DNA of 64,000 bases, taken from positions 186,001 to 250,000 of the forward strand of contig JAIXSQ010000015.1 in NCBI GenBank assembly GCA_027484575.1. Direction: 5' to 3'. The notes under the pieces were generated by a model that was given only the letters and a program-made list of their open reading frames with translations, was not told the origin of the DNA and ran no database searches. Origin of the DNA: Comamonadaceae bacterium. Its GTDB lineage: Bacteria; Pseudomonadota; Gammaproteobacteria; Burkholderiales; Burkholderiaceae_C. A program made the translations under genes and the position numbers. Below, piece after piece: positions 20,679 through 30,455 of this stretch (the stretch's first letter is position 1; each line of letters opens with the position of its first letter).

Positions 20679-21014
20679 TCAGCGCCCGTCGCCCGGGCCC
20701 GCGAGCCAGGCCAGCGCGGCCTCCTCGCGCCAGAACAGCTGCACCGTCATGCCGGCGCGCGTGGCGACCGCCTCGGCCACGTGGTTGATACGGTCCTTGT
20801 GCGCCAGCAGGGCCACCCGCGCGCCGGGGAAGAACACCACCAGGTGGCTGGCCAGCTGCACGCGGTCGGCCTCGCTGCGCTCGTCGGTGATCCCGCGCGT
20901 GTCCACCAGCAGCCGTTGCACCGGCCCTTGCTGCGCCAGCCGCAGGCAGGCGTGGCGCAGGTCCTCGCGGGTGGGTGCGCCGCGCAGCGTCAGGAGGGAA
21001 GGGGGGAGGGACAT
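20679..21014 (-). CDS. SpoIIAA-like / STAS-type small protein
   Basis: The 111-residue product has the alternating pattern of a STAS/SpoIIAA-like fold: LLTLRGAPTREDLRHACLRL, LLVDTRGITDERSEADRVQLASHLV, GARVALLAHKDRINHVAEAVATRAG and a C-terminal FWREEAALAWLAG. Such proteins are usually lipid-binding or regulatory. The conserved phospho-serine of anti-sigma antagonists is not evident. Starts at 21014 or 21038 are both possible; neither has a good ribosome-binding site. It converges with the deaminase gene (16 bp apart). Confidence 0.6.
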   Translation of the reverse strand: MSLPPSLLTLRGAPTREDLRHACLRLAQQGPVQRLLVDTRGITDERSEADRVQLASHLVVFFPGARVALLAHKDRINHVAEAVATRAGMTVQLFWREEAALAWLAGPGDGR

Positions 21015-21122
21015 CGGGGACTGCACTGCCGGGACCATTGTGGTGCCCGCGTAGCACGCCGCGCCCTCGGCACGAACCCGCAGGGCCGCGTCACGTGCAA
21101 TCCGCCGCAACCGCGTGGCGCC

Positions 21123-22874
21123 TCACGAGGCGTCGCGCAGCCAGGTGACGGCGCCCGAGTGCGTGACCGCGCCCTGGTGCGCCGGCCGCACGGTGGCCGC
21201 GTACTTCTCCAGCACGCCGCCCAGCGGGGCCCGTGCCGCCGGCGGGCGCTGCGCCAGCCGCTGGGCGATCTGGGCCTCCGACAGCTCCACCTGGATGGAC
21301 AGCACGCCGGGGCGTGCGTCGATGGCCACCATGTCGCCGTCGCGCAGCGCCGCGATCGGCCCGCCCTCGGCCGCCTCGGGGCCGGCGTAGCCGATGCACA
21401 GGCCGCGGGTGGCGCCGGAGAAGCGGCCGTCGGTGAGCAGCGCGACCTGGTCGCCCATGCCCTGGCCATACAGCAGGGCGGTGATGCCCAGCATCTCGCG
21501 CATGCCGGGGCTGCCCTTCGGTCCCTCGTTGCGGATCACGAGCACGTCGCCCGGGCGGTACTGCAGGGCCTGCACCGCGGCCTGCGCCTGCTCCTCGCAC
21601 TCGAACACCCGCGCGGGTCCCCGGTGCACCAGCGTCTTCAGGCCGGCCACCTTCAGCAGCGCGCCGTCGGGGCACAGGTTGCCCTTGAGCACGGCCACCC
21701 CGCCGTCGGCCGACAGCGGCTCGCCCGGGCGGCGCACCACGCGGCCGTCGGGCTCGGCGCAGCCGGCCAGTTCCTCGGCCAGGGTGCGGCCCGTGTAGGT
21801 CAGCACGTCGCCGTGCAGGAGGCCCTGCGCCAGCAGCGTCTTGAGGATCACGCCGGCGCCGCCCACGTAGTACACGTCGCGCGCCAGGTAGCGCCCGCCC
21901 GGGCGCAGGTCGGCGACCAGCGGCGTGCGGGCGAACACCTCGGCCACGTCGTCGAGGTGGAAGCGGATGCCGGCCTCGTGCGCGATGGCCGGGATGTGCA
22001 GCGCGGCGTTGGTCGAGCCGCCGGTGGCCGAGACCACGGCGCAGGCGTTCTCCAGTGCCTTGCGGGTGACGATGTCGCGCGGCAGCGGCCCGCTGCCGGT
22101 GCGCGAGGCCATCACCGCCCGCATCAGCGCGGCCGCGGTGCGGCGCATCAGCGGCGCTCGCTCGCTGAAGACGGCCGGCACCATGCTCGAGCCGATGGGC
22201 GCCAGGCCCAGGGCCTCGGACACCATGCCCATGGTGTTGGCGGTGAACTGCCCCGCGCAGGCGCCGGCCGTGGGCAGGCACGCGCGGCTGGTCGCATCGA
22301 GTTCGGCGGGCGTGGCGGTGCCCGCGAGCACGTGGCCGATGGCCTCGTAGGTGTCGACCACGTTCAGGTCGCGGCCGTCGGGCCCGAAGGCCTGGCCGGG
22401 CAGGGCGGCGCCGCCGTGCACGAACACGCCCGGCACGTTGCAGCGCAGGATGCCCATCATCAGCCCGGGCAGGTTCTTGTCGCAGGCGCCGATGGCGAAG
22501 ATGCCGTCCCACTGGTGGCCGCGCACCGAGGCCTCGACGCTGTCGGCGATGAGCTCGCGCGAGACCAGCGAGAAGCGCATGCCCGAGTGGGCCATCGTCA
22601 GCCCGTCGCTGATCGACACCACCGGGCATTCGTGCGGCATGCCGCCGGCCGCATAGATGCCGGTCTTGGCGTGCTGGGCCTGGTCGCGCAGGTTGGCGTT
22701 GCAGGGGCTCATCTCGCCGCCGGTGTGGAACACGCCCACGTGCGGACGCTGCATCTCCTCGTCGTCCTGGCCCAGCGCGTACAGGAAGCTGCGCGTGGTG
22801 GCGCGCACGGTGCCGGTGTAGATGGTGGCGGAGCGGAACGGCGTGTCGCCGGGCTTGTCTGCGGAATCGGTCAT
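21123..22874 (-). CDS. IlvD/Edd family dehydratase (dihydroxy-acid dehydratase type)
   Basis: The 583-residue protein belongs to the Fe-S dehydratases. It shows [34 protein letters not shown] (cluster Cys), [17 protein letters not shown] (cluster Cys), [13 protein letters not shown] and [11 protein letters not shown]. It could be dihydroxy-acid dehydratase of branched-chain synthesis or a sugar-acid dehydratase; the family is hard to divide by eye. Its place next to a LysR gene rather than other ilv genes leaves the catabolic option open. It ends near the LysR-type gene cluster and is in the same direction as that LysR, 16 bp downstream of it. Confidence 0.85.
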   Translation of the reverse strand: MTDSADKPGDTPFRSATIYTGTVRATTRSFLYALGQDDEEMQRPHVGVFHTGGEMSPCNANLRDQAQHAKTGIYAAGGMPHECPVVSISDGLTMAHSGMRFSLVSRELIADSVEASVRGHQWDGIFAIGACDKNLPGLMMGILRCNVPGVFVHGGAALPGQAFGPDGRDLNVVDTYEAIGHVLAGTATPAELDATSRACLPTAGACAGQFTANTMGMVSEALGLAPIGSSMVPAVFSERAPLMRRTAAALMRAVMASRTGSGPLPRDIVTRKALENACAVVSATGGSTNAALHIPAIAHEAGIRFHLDDVAEVFARTPLVADLRPGGRYLARDVYYVGGAGVILKTLLAQGLLHGDVLTYTGRTLAEELAGCAEPDGRVVRRPGEPLSADGGVAVLKGNLCPDGALLKVAGLKTLVHRGPARVFECEEQAQAAVQALQYRPGDVLVIRNEGPKGSPGMREMLGITALLYGQGMGDQVALLTDGRFSGATRGLCIGYAGPEAAEGGPIAALRDGDMVAIDARPGVLSIQVELSEAQIAQRLAQRPPAARAPLGGVLEKYAATVRPAHQGAVTHSGAVTWLRDAS

Positions 22875-22890
22875 CGCCGGATTGTGGCGC

Positions 22891-23793
22891 TCAGCCCTGC
22901 TGCCACCAGGCGCCTTCGAGACGGGCACCCAGCCAGCTGCTGAAGTGCGTCACCTTGCGCGGCACCAGGCGCGGCGAGGGGAACACGGCGTGGATCTCCT
23001 GCGCCGGCGGCGTGTGCTGCGGCATCAGCTGCACGATGTCGCCCCGCGCCAGGGATTCGTGCGCCACGTACAGGGGCAGCACGGCGACGCCCAGGCCGGC
23101 GCGGCAGGCCGCCAGCACGGTCGAGAGGTTGTTCGAGCGCAGGGGCCCGCGCACCGCGACCGTCTGCTGGCCGTCCGGCCCGCCGAAGTGCCAGCGGTCG
23201 TGCCCCTGCACGCTGCTGTAGACCAGGCAGGCATGGTCGGCGAGATCGCCGGGCACCGCGGGCCGGCCGCAGCGCGCCAGGTAGGCGGGCGCGGCCGCCA
23301 GCAGCCACGGGTTCAGCGCCAGGTAGCGCGCGCCGAGGCTCGAGTCGGCCAGCCGCCCCATGCGGATGGCCACGTCCACGCCCTGCTCGATCAGGTTGAC
23401 GTAGCGGTCGTCGAGCGACAGGTCCACCTGCAGCTGGGGCTGCTCGCGCATGTACCGGATCACCAGCGGTGCGAGCACCCGCCGCCCGAACGCCACCGAG
23501 GTGCTGATGCGCAGGGTGCCGGCGATGCCGTCGCCGTCCTGCGCGGCGACCGCATCGGCCTCCTCGACGCTGCGCGCGACGGCCTTGCAGCGCTCGTAGT
23601 ACAGGCTGCCGACCTCGGTCGGCGTCACGCCCCGGGTGGAGCGGTGCAGCACGCGGGCGCCCAGGCGCTGCTCGACCTCCGCGACCGCCTTGGTCGCGGT
23701 GGGCTGGGTGATGCCCAGCTCGGCGGCCGCCCGGCTGAAGCTGCCGGTCTCGACCACGCGGATGAACACCTTCATCGCCTGCAGCACGTCCAT
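22891..23793 (-). CDS. LysR-family regulator divergent from gcl
   Basis: The 300-residue protein has the LysR winged helix at its N terminus ([39 protein letters not shown]) and the CrgA/AaeR-type effector domain ([24 protein letters not shown]). It is divergent from glyoxylate carboligase, with a TATTCC-N5-GGAATA dyad between them, and sits 16 bp upstream of the IlvD-type gene with which it may be cotranscribed. Control of gcl is the simplest inference. Confidence 0.9.
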   Translation of the reverse strand: MDVLQAMKVFIRVVETGSFSRAAAELGITQPTATKAVAEVEQRLGARVLHRSTRGVTPTEVGSLYYERCKAVARSVEEADAVAAQDGDGIAGTLRISTSVAFGRRVLAPLVIRYMREQPQLQVDLSLDDRYVNLIEQGVDVAIRMGRLADSSLGARYLALNPWLLAAAPAYLARCGRPAVPGDLADHACLVYSSVQGHDRWHFGGPDGQQTVAVRGPLRSNNLSTVLAACRAGLGVAVLPLYVAHESLARGDIVQLMPQHTPPAQEIHAVFPSPRLVPRKVTHFSSWLGARLEGAWWQQG

Positions 23794-23821
23794 CGGCCCA
23801 GTGTAGGGACCGGGGTGCCCG

Positions 23822-23838
23822 TATTCCAGCGGGGAATA
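23822..23838. promoter_or_regulatory. Probable LysR operator (T-N11-A dyad)
   Basis: The perfect dyad TATTCC-AGCGG-GGAATA contains a T-N11-A LysR box. It lies in the 123-bp gap between the divergent LysR and gcl genes, 29 bp before the LysR start and about 80 bp before gcl. Confidence 0.6.
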
Positions 23839-23916
23839 GCTCATATCGCCGATCGGCCCGTTCCCGCCGATCCGGCCGCCGGCGACGATGCGCCCCGACC
23901 GAGCAAGGAGCTTCCG

Positions 23917-25710
23917 ATGGCCAAGATGAAGGCGGCGATGGCCGCGGTGCTGGTGATGGAAAAGGAAGGCGTGACGCAGGCGTTCGGCGTCCCGGGGGCG
24001 GCGATCAATCCGCTGTATGCCCAGCTGCGCGAGCGCGGCAGCATCGCGCACGTGCTCGCCCGCCATGTCGAGGGCGCCTCGCACATGGCCGAGGGCTACA
24101 CCCGCGCCCGGGCCGGCAACATCGGCGTGTGCATCGGCACGTCGGGGCCGGCCGGCACCGACATGGTCACTGGCCTGTATTCGGCCCAGGCCGACAGCAT
24201 CCCCATCCTGTGCATCACCGGGCAGGCGCCCCGGGCCCGCCTGCACAAGGAGGACTTCCAGGCCGTGGACATCGCCAGCATCGCCCGGCCGGTGACCAAG
24301 TGGGCCACCACCGTGATGGAGCCCGCCCAGGTGCCGCGCGCCTTCCAGCAGGCCTTCCACCTGATGCGCTCGGGGCGGCCGGGACCGGTGCTGATCGACC
24401 TGCCCGCCGACGTGCAGACGGCCGAGATCGAGTTCGACATCGACACCTACGAACCGCTGCCGGTCTACAAGCCGGCCGCCACCCGCCGGCAGGTCGAGAA
24501 GGCCCTGGAGATGCTCGATGGCGCCGAGCGGCCGCTGCTGGTGGCCGGCGGGGGCGTCATCAACGCGGACGCGTCGGCGCTGCTGGTGGAGTTCGCCGAG
24601 CTCGCCGGCATCCCCGTCATTCCCACGCTCATGGGCTGGGGCGCGATCCCCGACGATCACCCGCTCATGGCCGGCATGGTCGGGCTGCAGACCAGCCACC
24701 GCTACGGCAACGCCACCCTGCTGGCCAGCGACTTCGTGCTGGGCATCGGCAACCGGTGGGCCAACCGCCACACCGGCAGCACCGAGGTCTACTGCAAGGG
24801 CCGCAAGTTCATCCACGTCGACATCGAGCCCACCCAGATCGGCCGCGTGTTCGCGCCGGACTACGGCATCGTCTCGGATGCCAAGGCTGCGCTGCAGCTG
24901 TTCGTCGAGGTCGCCCGGGAGTGGAAGGCGCAGGGCCGGTTGCGGGACCGCTCGGCCTGGGCGGCCGAATGCCTGGCCCGCAAGGCCTCGCCGCAGCTGC
25001 AGCGCCGCAGCGACTTCGACCAGGTGCCGATGAAGCCGCAGCGGGTGTACCAGTGCATGAACGAGGCCTTCGACCGTGACGTCACCTACGTGTCCACCAT
25101 CGGCCTGAGCCAGATCGCGGGCGCGCAGTTCCTGCGGGTGCAGCATCCGCGGCACTGGATCAACTGCGGGCAGGCCGGTCCCCTGGGCTGGACGGCGTCC
25201 GCCGCCCTGGGCGTGCGCGTGGCCGATCCGGCGCGCCGCATCGTCGCGCTGTCCGGCGATTACGACTTCCAGTTCCTGATCGAGGAGCTGGCGGTGGGGG
25301 CGCAGTTCAAGCTGCCCTACATCCACATCGTCGTGAACAACAGCTACCTGGGCCTGATCCGGCAGGCGCAGCGCGGCTTCGCGATGGACTACTGCGTGCA
25401 GCTGGGCTTCGACAACATCAACGCCGGCGCCGGCGAGGTCACCGGGCAGGGCTACGGGGTCGACCACCTGAAGGTGGCCGAGGGGCTGGGCTGCAAGGCG
25501 ATCCGCGTGCACAGGGCCGATGAGTTCGGGCCTGCCATCCGCCAGGCCGAGGCCTGGATGGGCGAGTTCGGCGTGCCGGTGGTCGTCGAGGTCATCCTCG
25601 AGCGCGTCACCAACATCGCGATGGGCACCGAGATCGACAACATCGTGGAGTTCGAGGAGCAGGCCGCCGCGGCGGCCGGCGCGCCGCCGGCGGCCAGGCT
25701 CGCCGCCTGA
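23917..25710 (+). CDS. gcl: Glyoxylate carboligase (tartronate-semialdehyde synthase)
   Basis: The 597-residue thiamine-diphosphate enzyme joins two glyoxylates into tartronate semialdehyde with loss of CO2. The start at 23917 has AAGGAG at 23905-23910. The ThDP fold is seen as [17 protein letters not shown] near residue 50, [10 protein letters not shown], and the C-terminal [20 protein letters not shown] with [12 protein letters not shown]. Residue 51 is Val where other ThDP enzymes have the cofactor-activating Glu, which is the hallmark of true Gcl. Hydroxypyruvate isomerase and tartronate-semialdehyde reductase genes are not adjacent. Confidence 0.95.
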   Translation: MAKMKAAMAAVLVMEKEGVTQAFGVPGAAINPLYAQLRERGSIAHVLARHVEGASHMAEGYTRARAGNIGVCIGTSGPAGTDMVTGLYSAQADSIPILCITGQAPRARLHKEDFQAVDIASIARPVTKWATTVMEPAQVPRAFQQAFHLMRSGRPGPVLIDLPADVQTAEIEFDIDTYEPLPVYKPAATRRQVEKALEMLDGAERPLLVAGGGVINADASALLVEFAELAGIPVIPTLMGWGAIPDDHPLMAGMVGLQTSHRYGNATLLASDFVLGIGNRWANRHTGSTEVYCKGRKFIHVDIEPTQIGRVFAPDYGIVSDAKAALQLFVEVAREWKAQGRLRDRSAWAAECLARKASPQLQRRSDFDQVPMKPQRVYQCMNEAFDRDVTYVSTIGLSQIAGAQFLRVQHPRHWINCGQAGPLGWTASAALGVRVADPARRIVALSGDYDFQFLIEELAVGAQFKLPYIHIVVNNSYLGLIRQAQRGFAMDYCVQLGFDNINAGAGEVTGQGYGVDHLKVAEGLGCKAIRVHRADEFGPAIRQAEAWMGEFGVPVVVEVILERVTNIAMGTEIDNIVEFEEQAAAAAGAPPAARLAA

Positions 25711-25757
25711 ACGGGCCTGCGCACACATTCCGATACATGCTCGGTGTAGCTCAGCCG

Positions 25758-25784
25758 TTGTCGAGCAGCGGCAGCCGCTAAATT
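25758..25784 (+). promoter_or_regulatory. Possible sigma-70 promoter for the PA2779/PA2778 pair
   Basis: TTGTCG (25758-25763) and TAAATT (25779-25784) stand 15 bp apart in the 148-bp gap before the PA2779-like gene. The spacing is short and the call is weak. Confidence 0.3.
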
Positions 25785-25858
25785 GGCGGTCGCGGCGCGC
25801 GCGCCTGCCCGGGCGTGCGCCGCGTCCTTCCCTCATCGCCACAGAAAGAACAAGCCAC

Positions 25859-26254
25859 ATGACCAGCTTCCGGCGCCTTCTCGCTCTCGTGCTCACCCTC
25901 AGTCTCTTCAACGTCTCGATGGTCCATGCCGCGCAGGCGGGCCTCGTGACCACCGAACAGGTCGCCGGCCTCGCGGCCGAGGCGCCGGCGGGCGGCGGCC
26001 ATGCACGCCTGGCCGCCGCGCTGGCGCGCGACGACGTGCGCGCCGCGATGGAGCGTCAGGGCGTCGATCCCGCCCAGGCGGTCGAGCGCGTCGCCGCGCT
26101 GACCGACGAGGAAGCCGGCCGCCTGGCCGGCCAGATCGAGAACGCGCCGGCCGGCGGCATCATCGGCGCCATCCTGCTGGTGTTCTTCGTGCTGCTGGTC
26201 ACCGACATCCTGGGCCTGACCAAGGTCTTCCCCTTCACCCGCTCGGTGCGCTGA
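25859..26254 (+). CDS. PA2779-family small membrane protein
   Basis: The 131-residue protein has an N-terminal signal peptide or anchor (RLLALVLTLSLFNVSMVHAAQA), a soluble helical part rich in Ala/Glu/Arg (residues 30-95) and a second hydrophobic helix near 100-120 (GGIIGAILLVFFVLLVTDILGLTKVFPF). This is the layout of the PA2779 family, which is found next to PA2778-type peptidases, as here. Two PAGG sequences (near residues 44 and 97) stand before possible mature parts. Its function is not known; it could be the partner or substrate of the peptidase encoded 17 bp downstream. Confidence 0.75.
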   Translation: MTSFRRLLALVLTLSLFNVSMVHAAQAGLVTTEQVAGLAAEAPAGGGHARLAAALARDDVRAAMERQGVDPAQAVERVAALTDEEAGRLAGQIENAPAGGIIGAILLVFFVLLVTDILGLTKVFPFTRSVR

Positions 26255-26270
26255 CCGTCCCTGACCGTCC
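26251..26270. repeat. Tandem duplication of a 10-bp unit
   Basis: CTGACCGTCC occurs twice in direct tandem between the PA2779-like and PA2778-like genes. The first copy contains the stop of the former. It sets the spacing to the next start and may reflect slippage. Confidence 0.7.
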
Positions 26271-26271
26271 C

Positions 26272-27243
26272 ATGCGGTGGTCGTCCGTGCGCGCCGCCTG
26301 GCGTCGCACGACCGCGCCGGCCGTGGCCGGCGTCCTCGCCCTGGGCCTGCTGGCCGGCTGCGCCGGCCCGGGGCAGCTCGCCGCGCCCTGGCCGGCCGGC
26401 CTGCCGGTGCGCGCCGAGCTGGCCGAGACGCCCTTCTTCCCCGACGACAGCTACTACTGCGGGCCGGCGGCGCTGGCCACCAGCCTGTCGGCGGCCGGAC
26501 TGCCGACGCGGCCCGAGGCGCTGGTGGGCCAGGTGTTCCTGCCCGGGCGCGAGGGCGCGCTGCAGGTCGAGATGCTGGCCGGCGCGCGCCGCCGGGGTGC
26601 GGTCGCGACGGTGATCCCGCCGACCCCCGAGGCCCTGTGGCGCGAGGTCGCCGCGGGCCAGCCGGTGGTGGTGCTGCAGAACCTGGGGCTGTCTTGGGCG
26701 CCGTCGTGGCACTACGCCGTGGTGGTCGGCTACGACGCCGAGGCCGCGACCGTGCTGCTGCGCTCGGGCCCGATGCAGCGGCAGGAGATGGCGCTGCGCA
26801 CCTTCCTGCACACCTGGGACCGCAGCGAGCGCTGGGCCTTCGTCACCACGCCGCCCGGCCGCCTGTCCGCGACCGCCACGCGGGCCGAGGCCGTCCGGGC
26901 GCTGGTGGCCTACGAGCGCAATGCGCCGGCAGCCGACGCGGCGCGGGCCTACCGAGCGGGGCTGGCCCGCTGGCCCGACGACCAGGTGCTGGGCATGGGC
27001 CTGGGCAATGCCCTGTACGCCGCAGGGGACCCGGCGGGCGCCGAGCGCGCGTTCCGCGACGTGGCCGAGCGCCACCAGTCGCCTGCCGCGTACAACAACC
27101 TGGCGCGGCTGCTGCTCGAGCGCGGTGACAAGGCGCAGGCGCGCTCGGCGGCCGAACGTGGGCTGGCGGTGGCGGGCCCGCTGCGCGCGACGCTGGCCGA
27201 GACGCTGCGGGCCATCGACACCCCGGGCTCCGGCCCGCGCTGA
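26272..27243 (+). CDS. PA2778-family cysteine peptidase lipoprotein (C39-like + TPR)
   Basis: The 323-residue protein has a lipoprotein signal (LLAGC, Cys30), then a C39-like peptidase domain with DDSYYCGPAALATSLSAAGL (catalytic Cys63), SWHYAVVVGYD (His147, Asp155), and tetratricopeptide-like helices from about residue 215 (RAYRAGLARWPDD, GLGNALYAAGDPAGAERAFRDVAER). It should face the periplasm, anchored to a membrane by lipid. C39 peptidases often cut after Gly-Gly, and the adjacent PA2779-like protein has two such sites. The substrate is an inference. Confidence 0.82.
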   Translation: MRWSSVRAAWRRTTAPAVAGVLALGLLAGCAGPGQLAAPWPAGLPVRAELAETPFFPDDSYYCGPAALATSLSAAGLPTRPEALVGQVFLPGREGALQVEMLAGARRRGAVATVIPPTPEALWREVAAGQPVVVLQNLGLSWAPSWHYAVVVGYDAEAATVLLRSGPMQRQEMALRTFLHTWDRSERWAFVTTPPGRLSATATRAEAVRALVAYERNAPAADAARAYRAGLARWPDDQVLGMGLGNALYAAGDPAGAERAFRDVAERHQSPAAYNNLARLLLERGDKAQARSAAERGLAVAGPLRATLAETLRAIDTPGSGPR

Positions 27244-27265
27244 GGCACGGCCAGCCGGCCCGCCC

Positions 27266-28042
<777 letters not shown>

Positions 28043-28075
28043 CGCCTGCTCCTTGCCGTGTGGAGCGGCGGGCGC

Positions 28076-29176
28076 TCAGCCCGCCGCGAGACCGTCGACC
28101 GCCTGCACCATCGCCTGCCGCGCCTGCTCCCAGACGCGCTGCTTCCAGCCGTCGGTCTCGGTGTAGAAGGCCTCGCGCATCTGCTGCGCGATCGCCGCGC
28201 GCAGCGCCGGCGGCGCCTCGGGATGCAGCGCCAGCCAGTGGTCGGCGCGCAGGGCGTCGAGCACCTGCAGCAGCGGCTGCGTGCCGTACTCCAGCGCGAT
28301 GCCGGTGTACTCGGCCTGCGGGCATTCCTCGAGCGCGCTGGCCCACAGCATGCCGGTCAGCCTGGCCGAGGTGGACGAGCCGTCGTAGATGGAGGTGACC
28401 GGCGTGGCGCCGCCGCCGTCCCACCAGCGCCGCGCACGCGCCACCTGGGCGGCGTCGTCGGGTCCGGCGAAGATGCGCTCGCCGTGGCCGTTGGGGCCCA
28501 GGCCGGTGTGGAAGTCGATCCAGGCCAGCCGCGCGGCGCGGCGGCCGTGCGCGCGCAGCACCTCGCGGATCGTGCGGTTGCTCCAGGTCGGGCCGCTGCC
28601 GCCGAAGTACATGCCCTCCGGATGCGTGTACTGGCCGGCGCTCACCGCCGTCTGGTAGGCCATCTGGCCGTGCTGCGCGATCCAGGCGGCCGTGGCCTGC
28701 TGGTTGGCCGCATCGGGCGGCCAGGTGTCCGGAAACAGCAGCGGATGCACCTCGGCGTAGGCCGGGTTGGCCGGCAGCGGCTTGCCGAAGTCGTGGAAGT
28801 TGCGGTTCAGGTCCACGTTCTCCTGCGTCACCCGGCGGCCGTGCGAGAAGCCCCAGGGATTGAGCGCATGCACGTAGAGCACGGCCACGCCGTGCCGGGC
28901 CGCGTAGGCCTGCCAGTCGGTGTCGCGCAGCGCGTTGACCTGCACGCCGCTGCCGCAATAGCCCTCGATCCCGTGGCAGGCGCTGGTGAGCACCAGCAGC
29001 TTCGAGGCGTTCGGGTCGCCGGCGCGGGCGACGTCCATCGCCAGTTCCTCGCCGGCGATGCCGCGCTCGGGATGCGCCTTGGCCTCCACCAGCAGGCCGG
29101 CGGCCTGGGCGGTGGCCACGAAGCGCTCGCGCGCCTCGCGGTAGGTCTGCGCGTAGGCGTCCTGCGGTCCGGCCAT
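28076..29176 (-). CDS. M14-like metallopeptidase, DUF2817 family
   Basis: The 366-residue protein resembles zinc carboxypeptidases of the DUF2817 family. It shows LLVLTSACHGIEGYCGSGVQ (zinc His-x-x-Glu), LYVHALNPWGFSHGRRVTQENVDLNRNFHDF (Arg/Asn specificity residues), WIDFHTGLG (third zinc His) and ALEYGT (catalytic Glu region). Its start overlaps the stop of the M20 hydrolase by one base (TGATG), so the two hydrolases are coupled, perhaps acting on the same amide or peptide. Confidence 0.82.
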   Translation of the reverse strand: MAGPQDAYAQTYREARERFVATAQAAGLLVEAKAHPERGIAGEELAMDVARAGDPNASKLLVLTSACHGIEGYCGSGVQVNALRDTDWQAYAARHGVAVLYVHALNPWGFSHGRRVTQENVDLNRNFHDFGKPLPANPAYAEVHPLLFPDTWPPDAANQQATAAWIAQHGQMAYQTAVSAGQYTHPEGMYFGGSGPTWSNRTIREVLRAHGRRAARLAWIDFHTGLGPNGHGERIFAGPDDAAQVARARRWWDGGGATPVTSIYDGSSTSARLTGMLWASALEECPQAEYTGIALEYGTQPLLQVLDALRADHWLALHPEAPPALRAAIAQQMREAFYTETDGWKQRVWEQARQAMVQAVDGLAAG

Positions 29177-30372
29177 CACGCCCCCTGCCGCGCGAACCAC
29201 ATCTCGGCCAGCCGCACCCAGTAGGTGGCGCCCAGCGGGATCAGCTCGTCGTTGAAGTCGTAGCTGGGGTTGTGGATCACGCAGGGGCCGCCGCCGTGGC
29301 CCATGGCGCGGTGGCTGCCGTCGCCGTTGCCGATGAAGCAGTACGCGCCCGGCTTGGCCTGCAGCATGTAGGCGAAGTCCTCGGCGCCCATGGTGGGCTC
29401 CTGGTCCTGCACGTTCTCGGGCCCGACGATGGAGGCCATCACCTCGCGGCAGAACGCGGCCTCGGCGGCCGAGTTGACGGTGGGCGGGTAGTTGCGGGTG
29501 AAGCGGAATTCGACCTCGCAGCCGAAGGCGGCGCAGGTGTGCTGCGCGATCTCGCGCATGCGCCGCTCGATCAGGTCCAGCACCTCGGTGGTGAAGGTGC
29601 GCACCGTGCCCTGCAGCTCGCAGGCGTCGGGGATCACGTTGGTGGCCTCGCCGGCGTGGATCATGGTCACGGAGACCACGCCCGCGTCCACCGGCTTCTT
29701 GTTGCGGCTGATGATGGTCTGGAAGGCCTGCACCATCTGGCAGGCCACCGGCACCGGGTCGACGCTGGCATGAGGCAGAGCGCCGTGGCCGCCCTTGCCG
29801 CGGATGGTGATGTGGAACTCGCTGGTCGAGGCCATCACCGGGCCGGGGCTGACGGCGAAGGTGCCCACCCGCGGCGAGGCCCAGTTGTGCATGCCGAAGA
29901 CGGCATCCATCGGGAACTTGTCGAACAGCCCGTCGCGCATCATCTCGCGGGCGCCGCCGCCGCCTTCCTCGGCCGGCTGGAAGATCAGGTACACGGTGCC
30001 GTCGAAGTTGCGGTGCTTCGCCAGGTGCTGCGCCGCGGCCAGCAGCATCGCGGTGTGGCCGTCGTGGCCGCAGGCGTGCATCTTGCCGGGGTGCACGCTG
30101 GCATGCGCGAAGGTGTTGGCCTCCTGCATGGGCAGCGCGTCCATGTCGGCGCGCAGGCCGATGGCGCGGGGGCTGTCGCCGCCCTTGACGATGCCCACCA
30201 CGCCGGTGGTGCCCAGGCCGCGGTGGACGGGGATGCCCCAGGCGGTCAGCTGGGCCGCCACCACGTCGGCGGTGCGCCGCTCCTCGAAGCACAGTTCGGG
30301 ATGGGCATGGATGTCGCGGCGGATGGCGGCGATCGTGGCCGCCTGGGTGACGAGGGAGTCGAGGATCTGCAT
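29176..30372 (-). CDS. M20 family amidohydrolase (hippurate hydrolase type)
   Basis: The 398-residue protein is of the M20D class: RRDIHAHPELCFEE, RADMDALPMQE, KMHACGHDGHTAMLLAAA (metal His/Cys), FQPAEEGGGGA (catalytic Glu pair), and TMGAEDFAYMLQAKPGAYCFIGNG. This class cleaves N-acyl amino acids such as hippurate or indole-acetyl-amino acids. It is translationally coupled to the M14-like gene and is divergent from argE, 83 bp away. Confidence 0.92.
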   Translation of the reverse strand: MQILDSLVTQAATIAAIRRDIHAHPELCFEERRTADVVAAQLTAWGIPVHRGLGTTGVVGIVKGGDSPRAIGLRADMDALPMQEANTFAHASVHPGKMHACGHDGHTAMLLAAAQHLAKHRNFDGTVYLIFQPAEEGGGGAREMMRDGLFDKFPMDAVFGMHNWASPRVGTFAVSPGPVMASTSEFHITIRGKGGHGALPHASVDPVPVACQMVQAFQTIISRNKKPVDAGVVSVTMIHAGEATNVIPDACELQGTVRTFTTEVLDLIERRMREIAQHTCAAFGCEVEFRFTRNYPPTVNSAAEAAFCREVMASIVGPENVQDQEPTMGAEDFAYMLQAKPGAYCFIGNGDGSHRAMGHGGGPCVIHNPSYDFNDELIPLGATYWVRLAEMWFARQGA

Positions 30373-30455
30373 GGTGTCGTGGACCCGTAGCGGTCGAGCC
30401 GGCCAGTCTAGCCGCAGCCCGGGCGGGGTGCAGGCCCATCCGCGACAATCCGCCG

